Shown here: one piece after another, positions 23,015 through 31,590 of the stretch
How positions within the stretch are numbered: the stretch's first letter is position 1
Layout: each line of letters begins with the position of its first letter
NCBI GenBank assembly: GCA_021733945.1
Contig: JAIPJX010000042.1
Location: forward strand, 1-33,743
Origin: Verrucomicrobiota bacterium
GTDB lineage: Bacteria > Verrucomicrobiota > Verrucomicrobiia > Limisphaerales > SIBE01
DNA: 33,743 bases
Direction of reading: 5' to 3'
Program-made: the position numbers and the translations under genes
Notes under the pieces: model-generated
Told to the model about the DNA's origin: nothing
The model's database searches: none
What the model saw: only the letters and a program-made list of their open reading frames with translations

Positions 23015-24823
23015 ATGCCAAAGCGAGTCACTGCGTTTTTCACTGTCCAAGCCAACCGTTCGAACGCGGCGGTGCGCTGCGTGGTCCGGGCTGCGATCTG
23101 GAGTTTTTTCTCGGGTATGTTGATCCTCGCCACCAGCTCGCAGGCGGGTGCTTGGGTTCGGCAGGATCTTGCATCGGGATTTGGAACTCTCAAAATGGGC
23201 GGCCCGGAGTTCCGTGGACGTTTCGGTGGCGGTGCCTGGGGGCGGGTCAATGGGGTCGATTTGGATGGGGATCAGGACATCGATCTGGTCGTCACGTTCG
23301 GCATCGGTGGCGGTGCCATGGGCACCTGCAGCGGTCTGTTCGTTTATTCGAATGTGGGTTCCGCTCAGGAGGGTGTCTTGAACGCGGGTATCAAACTGGC
23401 CGCTCACGCTGAAATCAAGGGTGCTGTCCCGCTTGTTGGCGATGCCAATTCGGATGGCCGACCCGATATTCTCTGCAACGGGCTGCTCTTTCTCAATCGA
23501 TCGGTTTCGGGCGGCCTTTCGTTTGCGGCGGCTCAACCGATGAAGGACCCCGGCTGGCGGCACCCGGAGGTCTGTGACTGGAACCAAGACGGTGTTTCGG
23601 ACCGGTTTCTTGAAGATCGCTGGCAGCTGCGATGGATCGACGGTCGGACGGGTCAAACCGCATCTCTGAAGGCTGGAAGCAGCGATCTTTTGACCGATTT
23701 GTTTGTTCGCCCGTTTGCCTGTGACTGGGACGCGGACGGCGATCTGGATTTGTTGATCGGCCAGGAGAGCGGGCACATCACATTCATAAAGAACGAAGGG
23801 GGTTCCCTTCTGTCCGAGTCTTACATCGAACAGTTCGATCCGGATGTCGATTCGGGATGCGCCAGCGTGCCGACCTTGTGCGATTGGGATGGGGACGGGG
23901 ATGTCGACATGATCGTGGGGAATGCTGCGGGATTCCTTGAGTATTTCGAATCGGATGCGGGAGGGTTCCTGCCGGTTCGCCGGCTTCAGGCCGATGGCGT
24001 CGAGGTTCGGATTCTTGCTGGAGAACTGGGATCGATCCAGGGACCCGAGGAGGCCCGCTGGGGATACGCCGCGCCGCAGACGGCGGATTGGGATCTGGAC
24101 GGCGACCTGGATTTGCTGGTCGGGTGTGTGACCGGGGAACAGCTCTTTTTCGAAAACACCGGTTCTCGCATTCATCCGCGATTGGCGGCGGCCCGAAGGC
24201 TGGAAGTGGAATGGGGTGGCAGGCAGCCGGTGCTTCCCGCCGGAATTCGGTACACCCCCGAGCCCGACACGCTCATCACCCAGACACGATGCCGTCCGGT
24301 GGTGCTCGACTGGAACGGCGATCATTTGCCGGATTACATCACGATCGATCACAAAGGTGCTCTGGCGTGTTACCCCCGTTTTCGTCGTCCGGATGGATCC
24401 CTTGGGCTGCATCCCGCTGAATATCCGTTTCGTGATCCATCGGGAGAACCGCTGCAGTTCTGTTCCCACCCGAATCCCGGACGCAACGGCAGGATCAAAT
24501 TCTGTTTCGCGGACTGGGACGGGGACGGAGATCTTGATCTGATCCGGAGTGCCGGAACACCCGATGGGCTGCACAACCTGGACAATCACGGCAATTTCAC
24601 CTATTTGGAATGCATCCGTCGGGAACCTTCCAACCGCGCTGTTTTTGAGTGGCGTGGTGAACTGGTGCCCTCGGGTCAGATTCGACTTCAGGGCCATACT
24701 TCGGCTCCGGTCGTGGTGGATCTGGACGGCAATGGCACGCTCGACATCGTCTCCGGATGTGAGGATGGCAGGATCTACTGGTTCACACGGGAATGGATCG
24801 ACCCACTCGCATCGAAGCGTTAG
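23015..24823 (+). CDS. Secreted FG-GAP/VCBS beta-propeller repeat protein
   Basis: From the ATG at 23015 the protein has 602 residues, with a signal peptide (AAIWSFFSGMLILATSSQAGA, cut near residue 47). Nine copies of a calcium-loop motif D.(D/N).DG..D follow: VDLDGDQDID, GDANSDGRPD, CDWNQDGVSD, CDWDADGDLD, CDWDGDGDVD, ADWDLDGDLD, LDWNGDHLPD, ADWDGDGDLD and VDLDGNGTLD. These are the hallmark of FG-GAP/VCBS propeller blades, as in integrin-like and many PVC exported proteins. No catalytic motif is recognised. It could be a carbohydrate-binding or surface protein working with the divergent sulfatase, but this is inference. An in-frame ATG at 22988 would add nine residues. The frame is open further upstream, but there it runs antisense to the sulfatase and lacks a signal peptide at its start. 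Confidence 0.88.
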   Translation: MPKRVTAFFTVQANRSNAAVRCVVRAAIWSFFSGMLILATSSQAGAWVRQDLASGFGTLKMGGPEFRGRFGGGAWGRVNGVDLDGDQDIDLVVTFGIGGGAMGTCSGLFVYSNVGSAQEGVLNAGIKLAAHAEIKGAVPLVGDANSDGRPDILCNGLLFLNRSVSGGLSFAAAQPMKDPGWRHPEVCDWNQDGVSDRFLEDRWQLRWIDGRTGQTASLKAGSSDLLTDLFVRPFACDWDADGDLDLLIGQESGHITFIKNEGGSLLSESYIEQFDPDVDSGCASVPTLCDWDGDGDVDMIVGNAAGFLEYFESDAGGFLPVRRLQADGVEVRILAGELGSIQGPEEARWGYAAPQTADWDLDGDLDLLVGCVTGEQLFFENTGSRIHPRLAAARRLEVEWGGRQPVLPAGIRYTPEPDTLITQTRCRPVVLDWNGDHLPDYITIDHKGALACYPRFRRPDGSLGLHPAEYPFRDPSGEPLQFCSHPNPGRNGRIKFCFADWDGDGDLDLIRSAGTPDGLHNLDNHGNFTYLECIRREPSNRAVFEWRGELVPSGQIRLQGHTSAPVVVDLDGNGTLDIVSGCEDGRIYWFTREWIDPLASKR

Positions 24824-24837
24824 AGCGTGTGTGAAAA

Positions 24838-24861
24838 GTAGGAGCCGACGTAAGAAGGCTC
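24838..24861 (+). repeat. REP-like element, copy 1 (GTAG-headed palindrome)
   Basis: GTAG is followed by GAGCC, a ten-base loop and GGCTC, giving a short hairpin. The flanks extend the pairing (AAGT on both sides) with a two-base bulge. A 5' GTAG before an imperfect bulged palindrome is the layout of bacterial REP sequences. It starts 14 bases after the stop of the FG-GAP gene, between convergent genes, where REPs are usually found. Confidence 0.6.
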
Positions 24862-24902
24862 ACTTCCTCAGCTTCCAAACCAGTCAATTTCCAGAGTATT
24901 TG

Positions 24903-24926
24903 GAGCCTCGTCACCTCGGCGCCTAC
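24903..24926 (-). repeat. REP-like element, copy 2, inverted relative to copy 1
   Basis: Read on the minus strand it begins GTAGGCGCC and ends GAGGCTC, matching copy 1 at 19 of 24 positions, including the GTAG head and both ends. The two copies point toward each other with 41 bases between them, as in a BIME-type pair. It ends 33 bases before the stop of the DUF1501 gene and may act as the 3' boundary of both transcripts. Confidence 0.6.
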
Positions 24927-24959
24927 CATGAAATTAGAATTTTCAGACCGGCTCTTAGG

Positions 24960-26408
24960 TCATGTCAGGATGTCCGTGACAACCCGAGAGGATTCCACTC
25001 CGGTCAGGCGCATGTCCAGACCCTGAAACGGGACGCTGAACCGGTTGTGATCGATGCCAAGCAGATGCAGCATGGTGGCGTGCAGGTCCCGGATGTGCAC
25101 GATGTTCTCAACCGCGTGATAGCCCAGTTCGTCCGTTGCCCCGTAGGAGACGCCGCCCCGAACGCCGCCCCCGGCCATCCACATGGAAAACCCCTTGATG
25201 TGATGATCCCGTCCTTTGCCGCCCTTGACCTGTGACATCGGGGTGCGCCCAAATTCTCCGCCCCAGACGATCAACGTGTCTTCCAGCAATCCCCGTTGTT
25301 TGAGGTCCTGAACCAGAGCCCAGGTTGGCTTGTCGGTGAGGGGACAGCACACGTTCATGTACTGCACGAGTCCGCCGTGGTGATCCCAGCCCCGGTGGTA
25401 CAGATGCACGAACCGGACACCGCGCTCCACCAGCCGCCGGGCCAAAAGGCAGTTCGAGGCGTATGATCCATCGCCCGGTGTGGCACCGTACATGTCCAGG
25501 ATGTGGCGGGGTTCGTTGGACACATCCATCAGCTCCGGAACCGATTTTTGCATCCGGAACGCCATCTCGTAGGCGGCGATGCGCGTTGAAATTTCTGCGT
25601 GGTGCACGCTTTGATTTCGGTGCACGTTCAACGCTCGCACGGTCTCGACCAACTGCCGCTGCTGAGTTGGAGAGACGCCTGCCGGACTCCTGACGTAGTG
25701 GACGGGGTCCCCGCTTGCGTTGAATTCGACTCCCTGAAACTGGCTTGGAAGAAATCCTGCCGACCATTGCCGCGAAGCGATCGGTTGGGGGTTGCGTCCG
25801 CCCGTGCTCGTCAGCACGACGAATCCCGGCAGATCCTGTGTCTCGCTTCCCAGTCCGTAGGTCACCCAGGACCCCATCGAGGGACGGCCGTTGAGGGCTG
25901 TGCCCGTGTTCATGAACGTGTGGGCTGGATCGTGATTGATCTGTTCGGTGACCATCGAACGGATCACACAGAGATCATCCGCCATTCTGCCGTGCCAGGG
26001 CAGAAAATCGCTGATCAGCTGGCCGCTCTGCCCGTATTCCCTGAACTGCGTCAGAGGCCCCTGACAGCGCAGCGTCTGGTTCTGGAGCTGCGCGATGGGT
26101 TGTCCCCTGGTGAAGGATTCCGGCATGGGTTGTCCGTCCATCGCCTCCAGCTTCGGTTTGTAATCGAAGGTTTCCAGATGGGAGGGCCCTCCCGCCATGC
26201 AGAGGAAGATGACCCTCTTGGCCCGTGGCGCGTGATGCGGGCCGCCGGCAAGTCCCAGACCAGCCTGCGTTGCCTGCGTGCGTTGGCTGGTCCCATCCGC
26301 CCGAGCAAGGGAGCTCAGCGCGAGGGCCCCCAGACCGACGCCGCTCCGCGCGAGAAATGTCCTGCGGTTGATCTCGGTGACGGAGGGGTCGGCCGGGTGC
26401 GTGTGCAT
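24960..26408 (-). CDS. DUF1501 family protein with Tat signal
   Basis: The 482-residue protein starts at ATG 26408. Its N-terminus has a twin-arginine signal (NRRTFLARSG, Arg15-Arg16, then GVGLGALALSSLARA), so it is probably exported folded. The core has the DUF1501 features CMAGGPSHLETFDYKPKL, HDPAHTFMNTGTALNGRPSMGSW-type segment, LVERGVRFVHLYHRGWDHHG and GGEFGRTP. The family has an alkaline-phosphatase/sulfatase-like fold; its substrate is unknown. It follows the PSCyt1-DUF1549-DUF1553 gene by three bases, the standard pairing of these two families in Planctomycetes and Verrucomicrobia, and they are thought to act together outside the cytoplasm. It is the last gene of the minus-strand operon. 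No Shine-Dalgarno site is visible, so translation may be coupled to the gene before it. Confidence 0.93.
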   Translation of the reverse strand: MHTHPADPSVTEINRRTFLARSGVGLGALALSSLARADGTSQRTQATQAGLGLAGGPHHAPRAKRVIFLCMAGGPSHLETFDYKPKLEAMDGQPMPESFTRGQPIAQLQNQTLRCQGPLTQFREYGQSGQLISDFLPWHGRMADDLCVIRSMVTEQINHDPAHTFMNTGTALNGRPSMGSWVTYGLGSETQDLPGFVVLTSTGGRNPQPIASRQWSAGFLPSQFQGVEFNASGDPVHYVRSPAGVSPTQQRQLVETVRALNVHRNQSVHHAEISTRIAAYEMAFRMQKSVPELMDVSNEPRHILDMYGATPGDGSYASNCLLARRLVERGVRFVHLYHRGWDHHGGLVQYMNVCCPLTDKPTWALVQDLKQRGLLEDTLIVWGGEFGRTPMSQVKGGKGRDHHIKGFSMWMAGGGVRGGVSYGATDELGYHAVENIVHIRDLHATMLHLLGIDHNRFSVPFQGLDMRLTGVESSRVVTDILT

Positions 26409-26411
26409 CGT

Positions 26412-28979
26412 TTAATAGCGGGTAATGGTTTCGCTCAGGTTCAGCAGGGCTCGGGCCACCTCGGTCCAGGCTGCCAGTTCGACCGGGTCCAGATCGCCGC
26501 GAACCGGTGCCGTTCCCGTTCGGATCAGTTTGACGGCCGCCTCGCGGTCGTGTTGGAATCGGTTCCGGGTGGAGCTCAGGAATCCGCCCAGGGTCCGGCT
26601 CTCCAGCGCGTCTGGAGCCCGGGAAACAGCGCGCCGAAACGCGAACTCGATCCGGGAAGGATCTGTCCCCGGCTGAGTGACAATTTTCTCTGCGAACACA
26701 CGGGCCGCTTCGACAAACGTGGGATCGTTCAGAAGGACCAGCGCGGCGAGGGGGGTGTTGGATTGTGGACGTTGGGCGGTGCACTCCTCGCGGCGCGGTG
26801 CGTCGAAGGCCTTGAGCATGGGATGCAGGAATTGTCTTTGCCAGTGCATATACAGCCCGCGACGCCACTGTTGCGTCCCGGTGTCCGCTGTGTAGGTCCG
26901 AGGCGGGAAATTCAGGTGGCGGTAGTATCCCTCCGGCTGATAGGGGCGCACGCTGGCACCGCCGGTCTCGCGGACGAGCAGGCCGCTCACCGCAAGTGCG
27001 TTGTCCCGGATGAATTCCGCAGGCAGTCGAAACCGGGATTGCCGCGCCATCCATCGGTTATAGGGATCTTCCCGGGACAGCTCCTCTGAAACCTGCGACG
27101 ACTGACGGTAGGTTCGGCTCATGACCAGTCGTTTCATCAGCAGCTTGATGTCCCAGCCGGACTCGACGAAGTCGAGCGCCAGCGCATCGAGTAATTCGGG
27201 GTGTGTCGGCGGTTCTCCCTGTCCGCCGAAGTCGTCCAGATCACCGGCAATGCCTGCTCCAAACACCAGATACCAGAACCGGTTCGCGAACACGCGGGCG
27301 GTCAATCGCCCCGTGCCTTCCAGCGGATCGGTGAGCCAGCGTGCCAGGTCGAGACGATTGGCGCGACGGTCCTTCACGTCGAGGGAACCCAGGAATGTGG
27401 GAACTGCGGGCTCAACCACCGGGCCCGTTTCGTCCAGCCAGTTGCCACGGGGCAGTATCCGGGTGACGCGCGGTTCGACCGCGGCCGAGATCATGATGCG
27501 GCGCGCGGTCTTGCGGAGGGCTTCCAGCTCGGCACGCGCGCTTTGAATGCGATCGGACAGTTGCGCGGTTGCCAAGTCTCCTGAAGATCCTGCGGTGCCC
27601 TCTGTCTCCAGGGCGGTAATCCGGCTTTCCAGGGCTGCGGCTCGCGCCCGGTACGAAGGGGGCAGAACCGTGATCTCCGGATTGCGTTGGGTTGGGAGCG
27701 AATTGTCAGCTCCGCCGGTGAGGTGATCTGCTTCATCGAGGTCCGCGAAGAATGCGGCCATGGAATAGAAATCGCGCGAAGTGTAGGGATCAAACTTGTG
27801 ATCGTGGCACTGGCTGCAGCCCATGGTCGCACCCATCCAGACACTGGAAAGATTCCGAACCCGATCCGCCGCGTACATCGCAAGGTATTCCTTGAGCTGT
27901 ACACCGCCCTCGTGCGAGGTCTGAAGCAGGCGGTTATAGGCCGAAGCGACCTTCTGGTCGATGCCCGAACCGGGGATGAGATCTCCCGCGAGTTGTTCTG
28001 CGGTGAATCGGTCGAACGGCATGTTTTGGTTGAAGGCATGGATCACCCAGTCCCGATAGGGGGAAACGCTGTGATCCTGATCTCCATGGTAACCGACCGT
28101 GTCGGCAAAACGCACCAGATCCAGCCAGTACATGGCCATGCGTTCGCCATAGGCCGATGAACCGAGCAACCGGTCCACCTGACGCTCGTAGGCGTCGGCG
28201 GAGGTGTCGCCAAGAAAGGCGGCTGCCTCCTCGGGGGAGGGCGGTAATCCGGTGAGATCGAAACTGAGTCGGCGGAGCAGTGTTGCCGGGTCTGCCGACG
28301 GCGAGGGTGTGAGTTTCCTGGTTTCGAGTTGAGCCAGGATGAAGAAGTCGATTGGGGTGAGTGGCCATTCGGTGTTCCGGACTGAAGGCAGGGGATGTCG
28401 CCGGGGTGATATGTAAGCCCAGTGGCGCGACCACGGAGCTCCTTCAGCAATCCAGCGTTTCAGGAGGGAGATTTCTTCCGGCGACAACTCCTTGCCGGAA
28501 TCAGGTGGAGGCATCCGATCCTCGGGATTCTCGGTGGTGATCCGTCCGATCATCGCGCTGCGGCCGGGTTCGCCCGGGACAATGACGCGTTCCTTGCGGG
28601 TGTCCGATTTTGCGTGTTCTTCAAGGTCGAGACGCAGATCCGCCTTGCGGTGCGCCCCATCCGGTCCATGACATTGAAAACAATTGTCTGAAAGAATCGG
28701 ACGGATCTGGCGGTTGAAATCGACTGGTGACCCGGCTTGCGAGGATTTCCCAATCAGCAGGAAACAAAACAGAGTGACACCAAATAATCGAAAGAGCTTG
28801 TGGGCGGACGAAGTGGGTGAAGCATTCGAGGGGCAGCCGCGTTTCGAACGGATGATCCGGAGTGCGGGTTTATTGGAAGACACTGGCGAAGGAGTGTTTC
28901 CCGGCCGGAAGCCGCGTGGGCTCCGGCCTGGGAAACCGGAAGGGCGAGGCGCTGGAAATGGGTGCGCCTGATGGGTCAT
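26412..28979 (-). CDS. PSCyt1-DUF1549-DUF1553 protein (planctomycete-type cytochrome c)
   Basis: From ATG 28979 the protein has 855 residues. A hydrophobic export segment lies at about 63-82 (FRLFGVTLFCFLLIGKSSQAG). A PSCyt1 domain with one haem-binding CFQCH (residues 100-104) is followed by DUF1549 (about 205-410), which carries a second CxxCH (CSQCHDHKFDP, 388-392), a short coiled coil (about 450-510), and DUF1553 (about 545-800, with RVFANRFWYLVFGAG). It is predicted to be a periplasmic electron-transfer or redox protein of unknown substrate. The first 60 residues are unusually rich in Pro, Arg and Ser. An in-frame GTG at 28883 would remove 32 of them. ATG 28979 is preferred because it lies two bases after the stop of the DUF1080 gene. 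A TTG at 28985 overlaps that stop and would add two residues. Confidence 0.92.
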   Translation of the reverse strand: MTHQAHPFPAPRPSGFPGRSPRGFRPGNTPSPVSSNKPALRIIRSKRGCPSNASPTSSAHKLFRLFGVTLFCFLLIGKSSQAGSPVDFNRQIRPILSDNCFQCHGPDGAHRKADLRLDLEEHAKSDTRKERVIVPGEPGRSAMIGRITTENPEDRMPPPDSGKELSPEEISLLKRWIAEGAPWSRHWAYISPRRHPLPSVRNTEWPLTPIDFFILAQLETRKLTPSPSADPATLLRRLSFDLTGLPPSPEEAAAFLGDTSADAYERQVDRLLGSSAYGERMAMYWLDLVRFADTVGYHGDQDHSVSPYRDWVIHAFNQNMPFDRFTAEQLAGDLIPGSGIDQKVASAYNRLLQTSHEGGVQLKEYLAMYAADRVRNLSSVWMGATMGCSQCHDHKFDPYTSRDFYSMAAFFADLDEADHLTGGADNSLPTQRNPEITVLPPSYRARAAALESRITALETEGTAGSSGDLATAQLSDRIQSARAELEALRKTARRIMISAAVEPRVTRILPRGNWLDETGPVVEPAVPTFLGSLDVKDRRANRLDLARWLTDPLEGTGRLTARVFANRFWYLVFGAGIAGDLDDFGGQGEPPTHPELLDALALDFVESGWDIKLLMKRLVMSRTYRQSSQVSEELSREDPYNRWMARQSRFRLPAEFIRDNALAVSGLLVRETGGASVRPYQPEGYYRHLNFPPRTYTADTGTQQWRRGLYMHWQRQFLHPMLKAFDAPRREECTAQRPQSNTPLAALVLLNDPTFVEAARVFAEKIVTQPGTDPSRIEFAFRRAVSRAPDALESRTLGGFLSSTRNRFQHDREAAVKLIRTGTAPVRGDLDPVELAAWTEVARALLNLSETITRY

Positions 28980-28981
28980 CG

Positions 28982-29665
28982 TCAATCCAGGGTTTTAATC
29001 CGGAGATTGCGGTACCAGACCGGAGCTTCGGCGGCTCCGTGCAGGCCCTGGAATCCGATAGGGCCTTTGCGTGAAAAATCCTTCAGCGCTTTGGCGAATT
29101 TGTTCGGGGTGCCGTCCGGGTTTTTGTGGGCTTCTTTCCAGTCATCCAGATCGATGTCCATTGCAATTTCGCCGTTGAACACGAGCTTCAAATGACTGCC
29201 CTTGCAGGTGATGGTGTAGTGGTTCCATTCGCCTGCGGGTTTTGCAAGGGATTTGCTCGGCGCTTTGGCGTCATACAGGGCACCCACCATGCCGATGCGA
29301 CCGCCATCGGTGGTTTCGTGCACCTGGATTTCCAGTGCGGACAAGACATTTTTTGGATTTCCAGCTCGAAGAAAGACGCCGCTGTTCGCGCCTTTGGCGA
29401 CCTTGAACTCCAGGTCGAGCACGAAATCGGAGTAGGAATCCTTGGTCCATATCTCGCTGTGATCCTTCGCGGAGAGAACGCCATGGTCGATGTGCCAGGA
29501 ACCGGGTTTAACGGCCGCGTTGGAGAGGTCTTCAGAAAACAGGGGTTTCCAGCTTGAACTGTCCGGATGCTCCGCGTGTTGGGCGCGGGTTGTGGTGCTG
29601 TGAAAGAGACCGAGCACAGCCAGCATCAGGAGAGCCCGTGTGATCGGGCGAAAAGGGTGTTTCAT
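28982..29665 (-). CDS. DUF1080 / 3-keto-disaccharide hydrolase-like secreted protein
   Basis: The 227-residue protein has a signal peptide ending near residue 28 (ALLMLAVLGLFHSTTTRA) and one DUF1080 domain (PF06439, concanavalin-like fold). Visible family features are WKPLFSEDLSNA, SEIWTKDSYSDFVLDLEFK, NSGVFLRAG, ALEIQVHE, EWNHYTITCKG, GPIGFQGLHG and the terminal WYRNLRIK. Some members cleave 3-keto-glycosides, while many are untested. Together with the Gfo/Idh/MocA oxidoreductase in the same operon it suggests 3-keto-sugar chemistry, which is inference. The start is ATG 29665, 53 bases after the PIG-L stop, and its stop is two bases before the next start. Confidence 0.92.
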   Translation of the reverse strand: MKHPFRPITRALLMLAVLGLFHSTTTRAQHAEHPDSSSWKPLFSEDLSNAAVKPGSWHIDHGVLSAKDHSEIWTKDSYSDFVLDLEFKVAKGANSGVFLRAGNPKNVLSALEIQVHETTDGGRIGMVGALYDAKAPSKSLAKPAGEWNHYTITCKGSHLKLVFNGEIAMDIDLDDWKEAHKNPDGTPNKFAKALKDFSRKGPIGFQGLHGAAEAPVWYRNLRIKTLD

Positions 29666-29718
29666 AGTTCATCCAAGCGTTGCAGAGATGGCACCGGCGT
29701 CAAGGCAATATCCGATCC

Positions 29719-30513
29719 TCACCGGACCTTGATCTTGGTTCGCGGTGCATGACAAAGATTTCGTCCGAGAGTGTCGAGGATCGGATTGCGCTGGATGCTT
29801 GAAAAACCCAGGTGCAGGTGTCGGGTCCAGCCCTCCGCCTGTTTGAAGCGACGGGACAGGGTGCCCACTTGCAGCGACATCTCCTCCATGGCGCTCAGGT
29901 AGGAATTCATGCCCTGGCTGGTGTCGAGCCAGTCCTGCTGGCTCTCGTGCGCTGCAAGCGCTTCCAGTTTTCTTGCTTGTTCTGCGGCTGTGTTGACGTA
30001 GAGCTCCGGGTGGATCGGATCCCTCAGCGGCCCCTGCAGTCCGTGGGGTGTCGAATGGTAGATCGTGATGTCGGCCGGGCTGGGCGGACGGGAGGGGACC
30101 GTTTTGAAATTCGGCATCCCGTGCGCAAATGCGGCGGAGACCACCAACCGGCAGGTGTTGGTGTGGTCCTCCATGTAATCGACCGGGGGATGAGTCAGGA
30201 TGACCGAGGGTTCAACCTCGCGGATGATCGCCGCGACGCGCCGGATCGTTTTTAGTTCATAGAAGATCTCCAAATCCCTGCAGAAGGGCGGATGCCAGTG
30301 AGCGCCGAGGATCGCGGCGGCTTTCTTGGCTTCGATGCGCCGGCGCCGTGCCGTTTCAGTCGATCCCATGCGCACACTGCCACAGTTGCCTTGGGAGAGA
30401 TTCAGATAATGAATCTCCCAGCCGTGGCGTGCCAGGAGCAGCAGCGTGCCCGCCATTCGGAACTCGATGTCGTCCGGGTGTGCGCCGATCGCGATGGCGA
30501 CTTTATTTTCCAC
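29719..30513 (-). CDS. PIG-L / LmbE-type zinc deacetylase
   Basis: The 264-residue protein belongs to the PIG-L family (PF02585), zinc enzymes that remove N-acetyl groups from amino sugars or related substrates. The zinc site motif AHPDD gives His12, Asp14 and Asp15; the third ligand is probably His117 in DYMEDHTNTCRL. ETARRRRIEAKKAAAILG matches the conserved Arg/Glu helix. No signal peptide is present, so it should act in the cytoplasm. It starts with GTG at 30513 and overlaps the end of the oxidoreductase gene by 11 bases, which points to coupled translation. The substrate is unknown; a sugar fits the operon. Confidence 0.93.
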   Translation of the reverse strand: MENKVAIAIGAHPDDIEFRMAGTLLLLARHGWEIHYLNLSQGNCGSVRMGSTETARRRRIEAKKAAAILGAHWHPPFCRDLEIFYELKTIRRVAAIIREVEPSVILTHPPVDYMEDHTNTCRLVVSAAFAHGMPNFKTVPSRPPSPADITIYHSTPHGLQGPLRDPIHPELYVNTAAEQARKLEALAAHESQQDWLDTSQGMNSYLSAMEEMSLQVGTLSRRFKQAEGWTRHLHLGFSSIQRNPILDTLGRNLCHAPRTKIKVR

Positions 30514-31543
30514 GGATTTCTTTCATCCGGACCGGTTTGCCGCGCTTGGCGGAGAGGTCCGCGGCGAAAATAACTTCATGCGTGGCGACCGCGTCAGCCA
30601 GTCCCGCAAGCGGCATCTGGTGGCCCTGGGCGATCGCGTCGAAGAGTGTGTCGAATTCGGCCTGGTAAGGGTGATCCGAAACATCGCCCGAATCCATCAG
30701 TGACATGGAAAGTTTGCTCCAGCCGTTTTTGTTGGCACCCAGAAGATTGGAGTGAAACTTGTCGTCAAGCAGGCTGCCTTCGCTTCCCACCAGGTGGGTG
30801 TGGAAGTAATAGGGCTGAAAACAATCCACGACAGCCGCGCATTTTCCAACAGCACCGCTCTTGAATTTCAGGATGGTCACACTGCTGGTTGGATATTCGT
30901 ATTTCTGGAAATCCGGATGAGCCGATTGGGTGTCGTAACTGGTGACTTCCTCGACCTCGCTGCCCATGCACAGGAGGAGGGCGTCCAGAGCATGGCAACC
31001 CGCTGTCAGCAGGCTGGAGCCGCCGCCCTTGCGTGTGACGTTCCACCGGTATTGACCATACCAGGGTCCGATCCCGTGGTAATAATCGACTTCCCCGTAA
31101 TGAATCTTTCCAAGCAGTCCTCGATCGATCACCGACTTGGTGACCTTGAAATGACTCGAGAACCGGGCTTCGAAACAAATGCAGAAATTCACCTTCGCCT
31201 TCTTGATCGCGGCTTCGACGGTTCGGAGGTCTTTGAGGGAAAGCACGAGCGGTTTCTCGGCGATGATATGTTTGCCGGCCTTGGCGACTTCAACGATCTG
31301 GCGTGCGTGTTCCCATGGGTAGCTCGTCACGGAAATCACCTGGAGATTCGGGTCGGCGAGCATCGCCTTGAGACTGTTGTAAACCGTGATGGTCCCACCG
31401 TGTTTGGCGGACACTTCGCTCGAGTCGAGTTTGCGGGTGGAATAAACCGCACTGACCTGCGCCTTGCCACCCTGATTGATCGCGTCGATGTGGGCGCTCG
31501 CCGCCCAGCCGTATCCGATGATGCCAACGTTGAGTTTTTTCAT
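30503..31543 (-). CDS. Gfo/Idh/MocA family NAD(P)-dependent oxidoreductase
   Basis: From ATG 31543 the 346-residue protein begins KKLNVGIIGYGWAASAH, a Rossmann NAD(P)-binding turn (GxGxxA). IIAEKPL (Glu96-Lys97-Pro98) is the conserved motif with the catalytic lysine, and GCHALDALLL near 182-191 carries the His/Asp region of the active site. The family oxidises or reduces sugars and inositols, sometimes at C3. The frame stays open for 107 codons upstream, but that part lies within the pfkB-like gene and precedes the natural Rossmann start, so it is excluded. No signal peptide is visible. It lies 47 bases after the kinase gene and overlaps the deacetylase gene by 11 bases. Confidence 0.94.
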   Translation of the reverse strand: MKKLNVGIIGYGWAASAHIDAINQGGKAQVSAVYSTRKLDSSEVSAKHGGTITVYNSLKAMLADPNLQVISVTSYPWEHARQIVEVAKAGKHIIAEKPLVLSLKDLRTVEAAIKKAKVNFCICFEARFSSHFKVTKSVIDRGLLGKIHYGEVDYYHGIGPWYGQYRWNVTRKGGGSSLLTAGCHALDALLLCMGSEVEEVTSYDTQSAHPDFQKYEYPTSSVTILKFKSGAVGKCAAVVDCFQPYYFHTHLVGSEGSLLDDKFHSNLLGANKNGWSKLSMSLMDSGDVSDHPYQAEFDTLFDAIAQGHQMPLAGLADAVATHEVIFAADLSAKRGKPVRMKEIRGK

Positions 31544-31590
31544 GAGTTGACGGAGTATGGCATCGAAGTCCGCCCGCATGCAGCAAAAAA

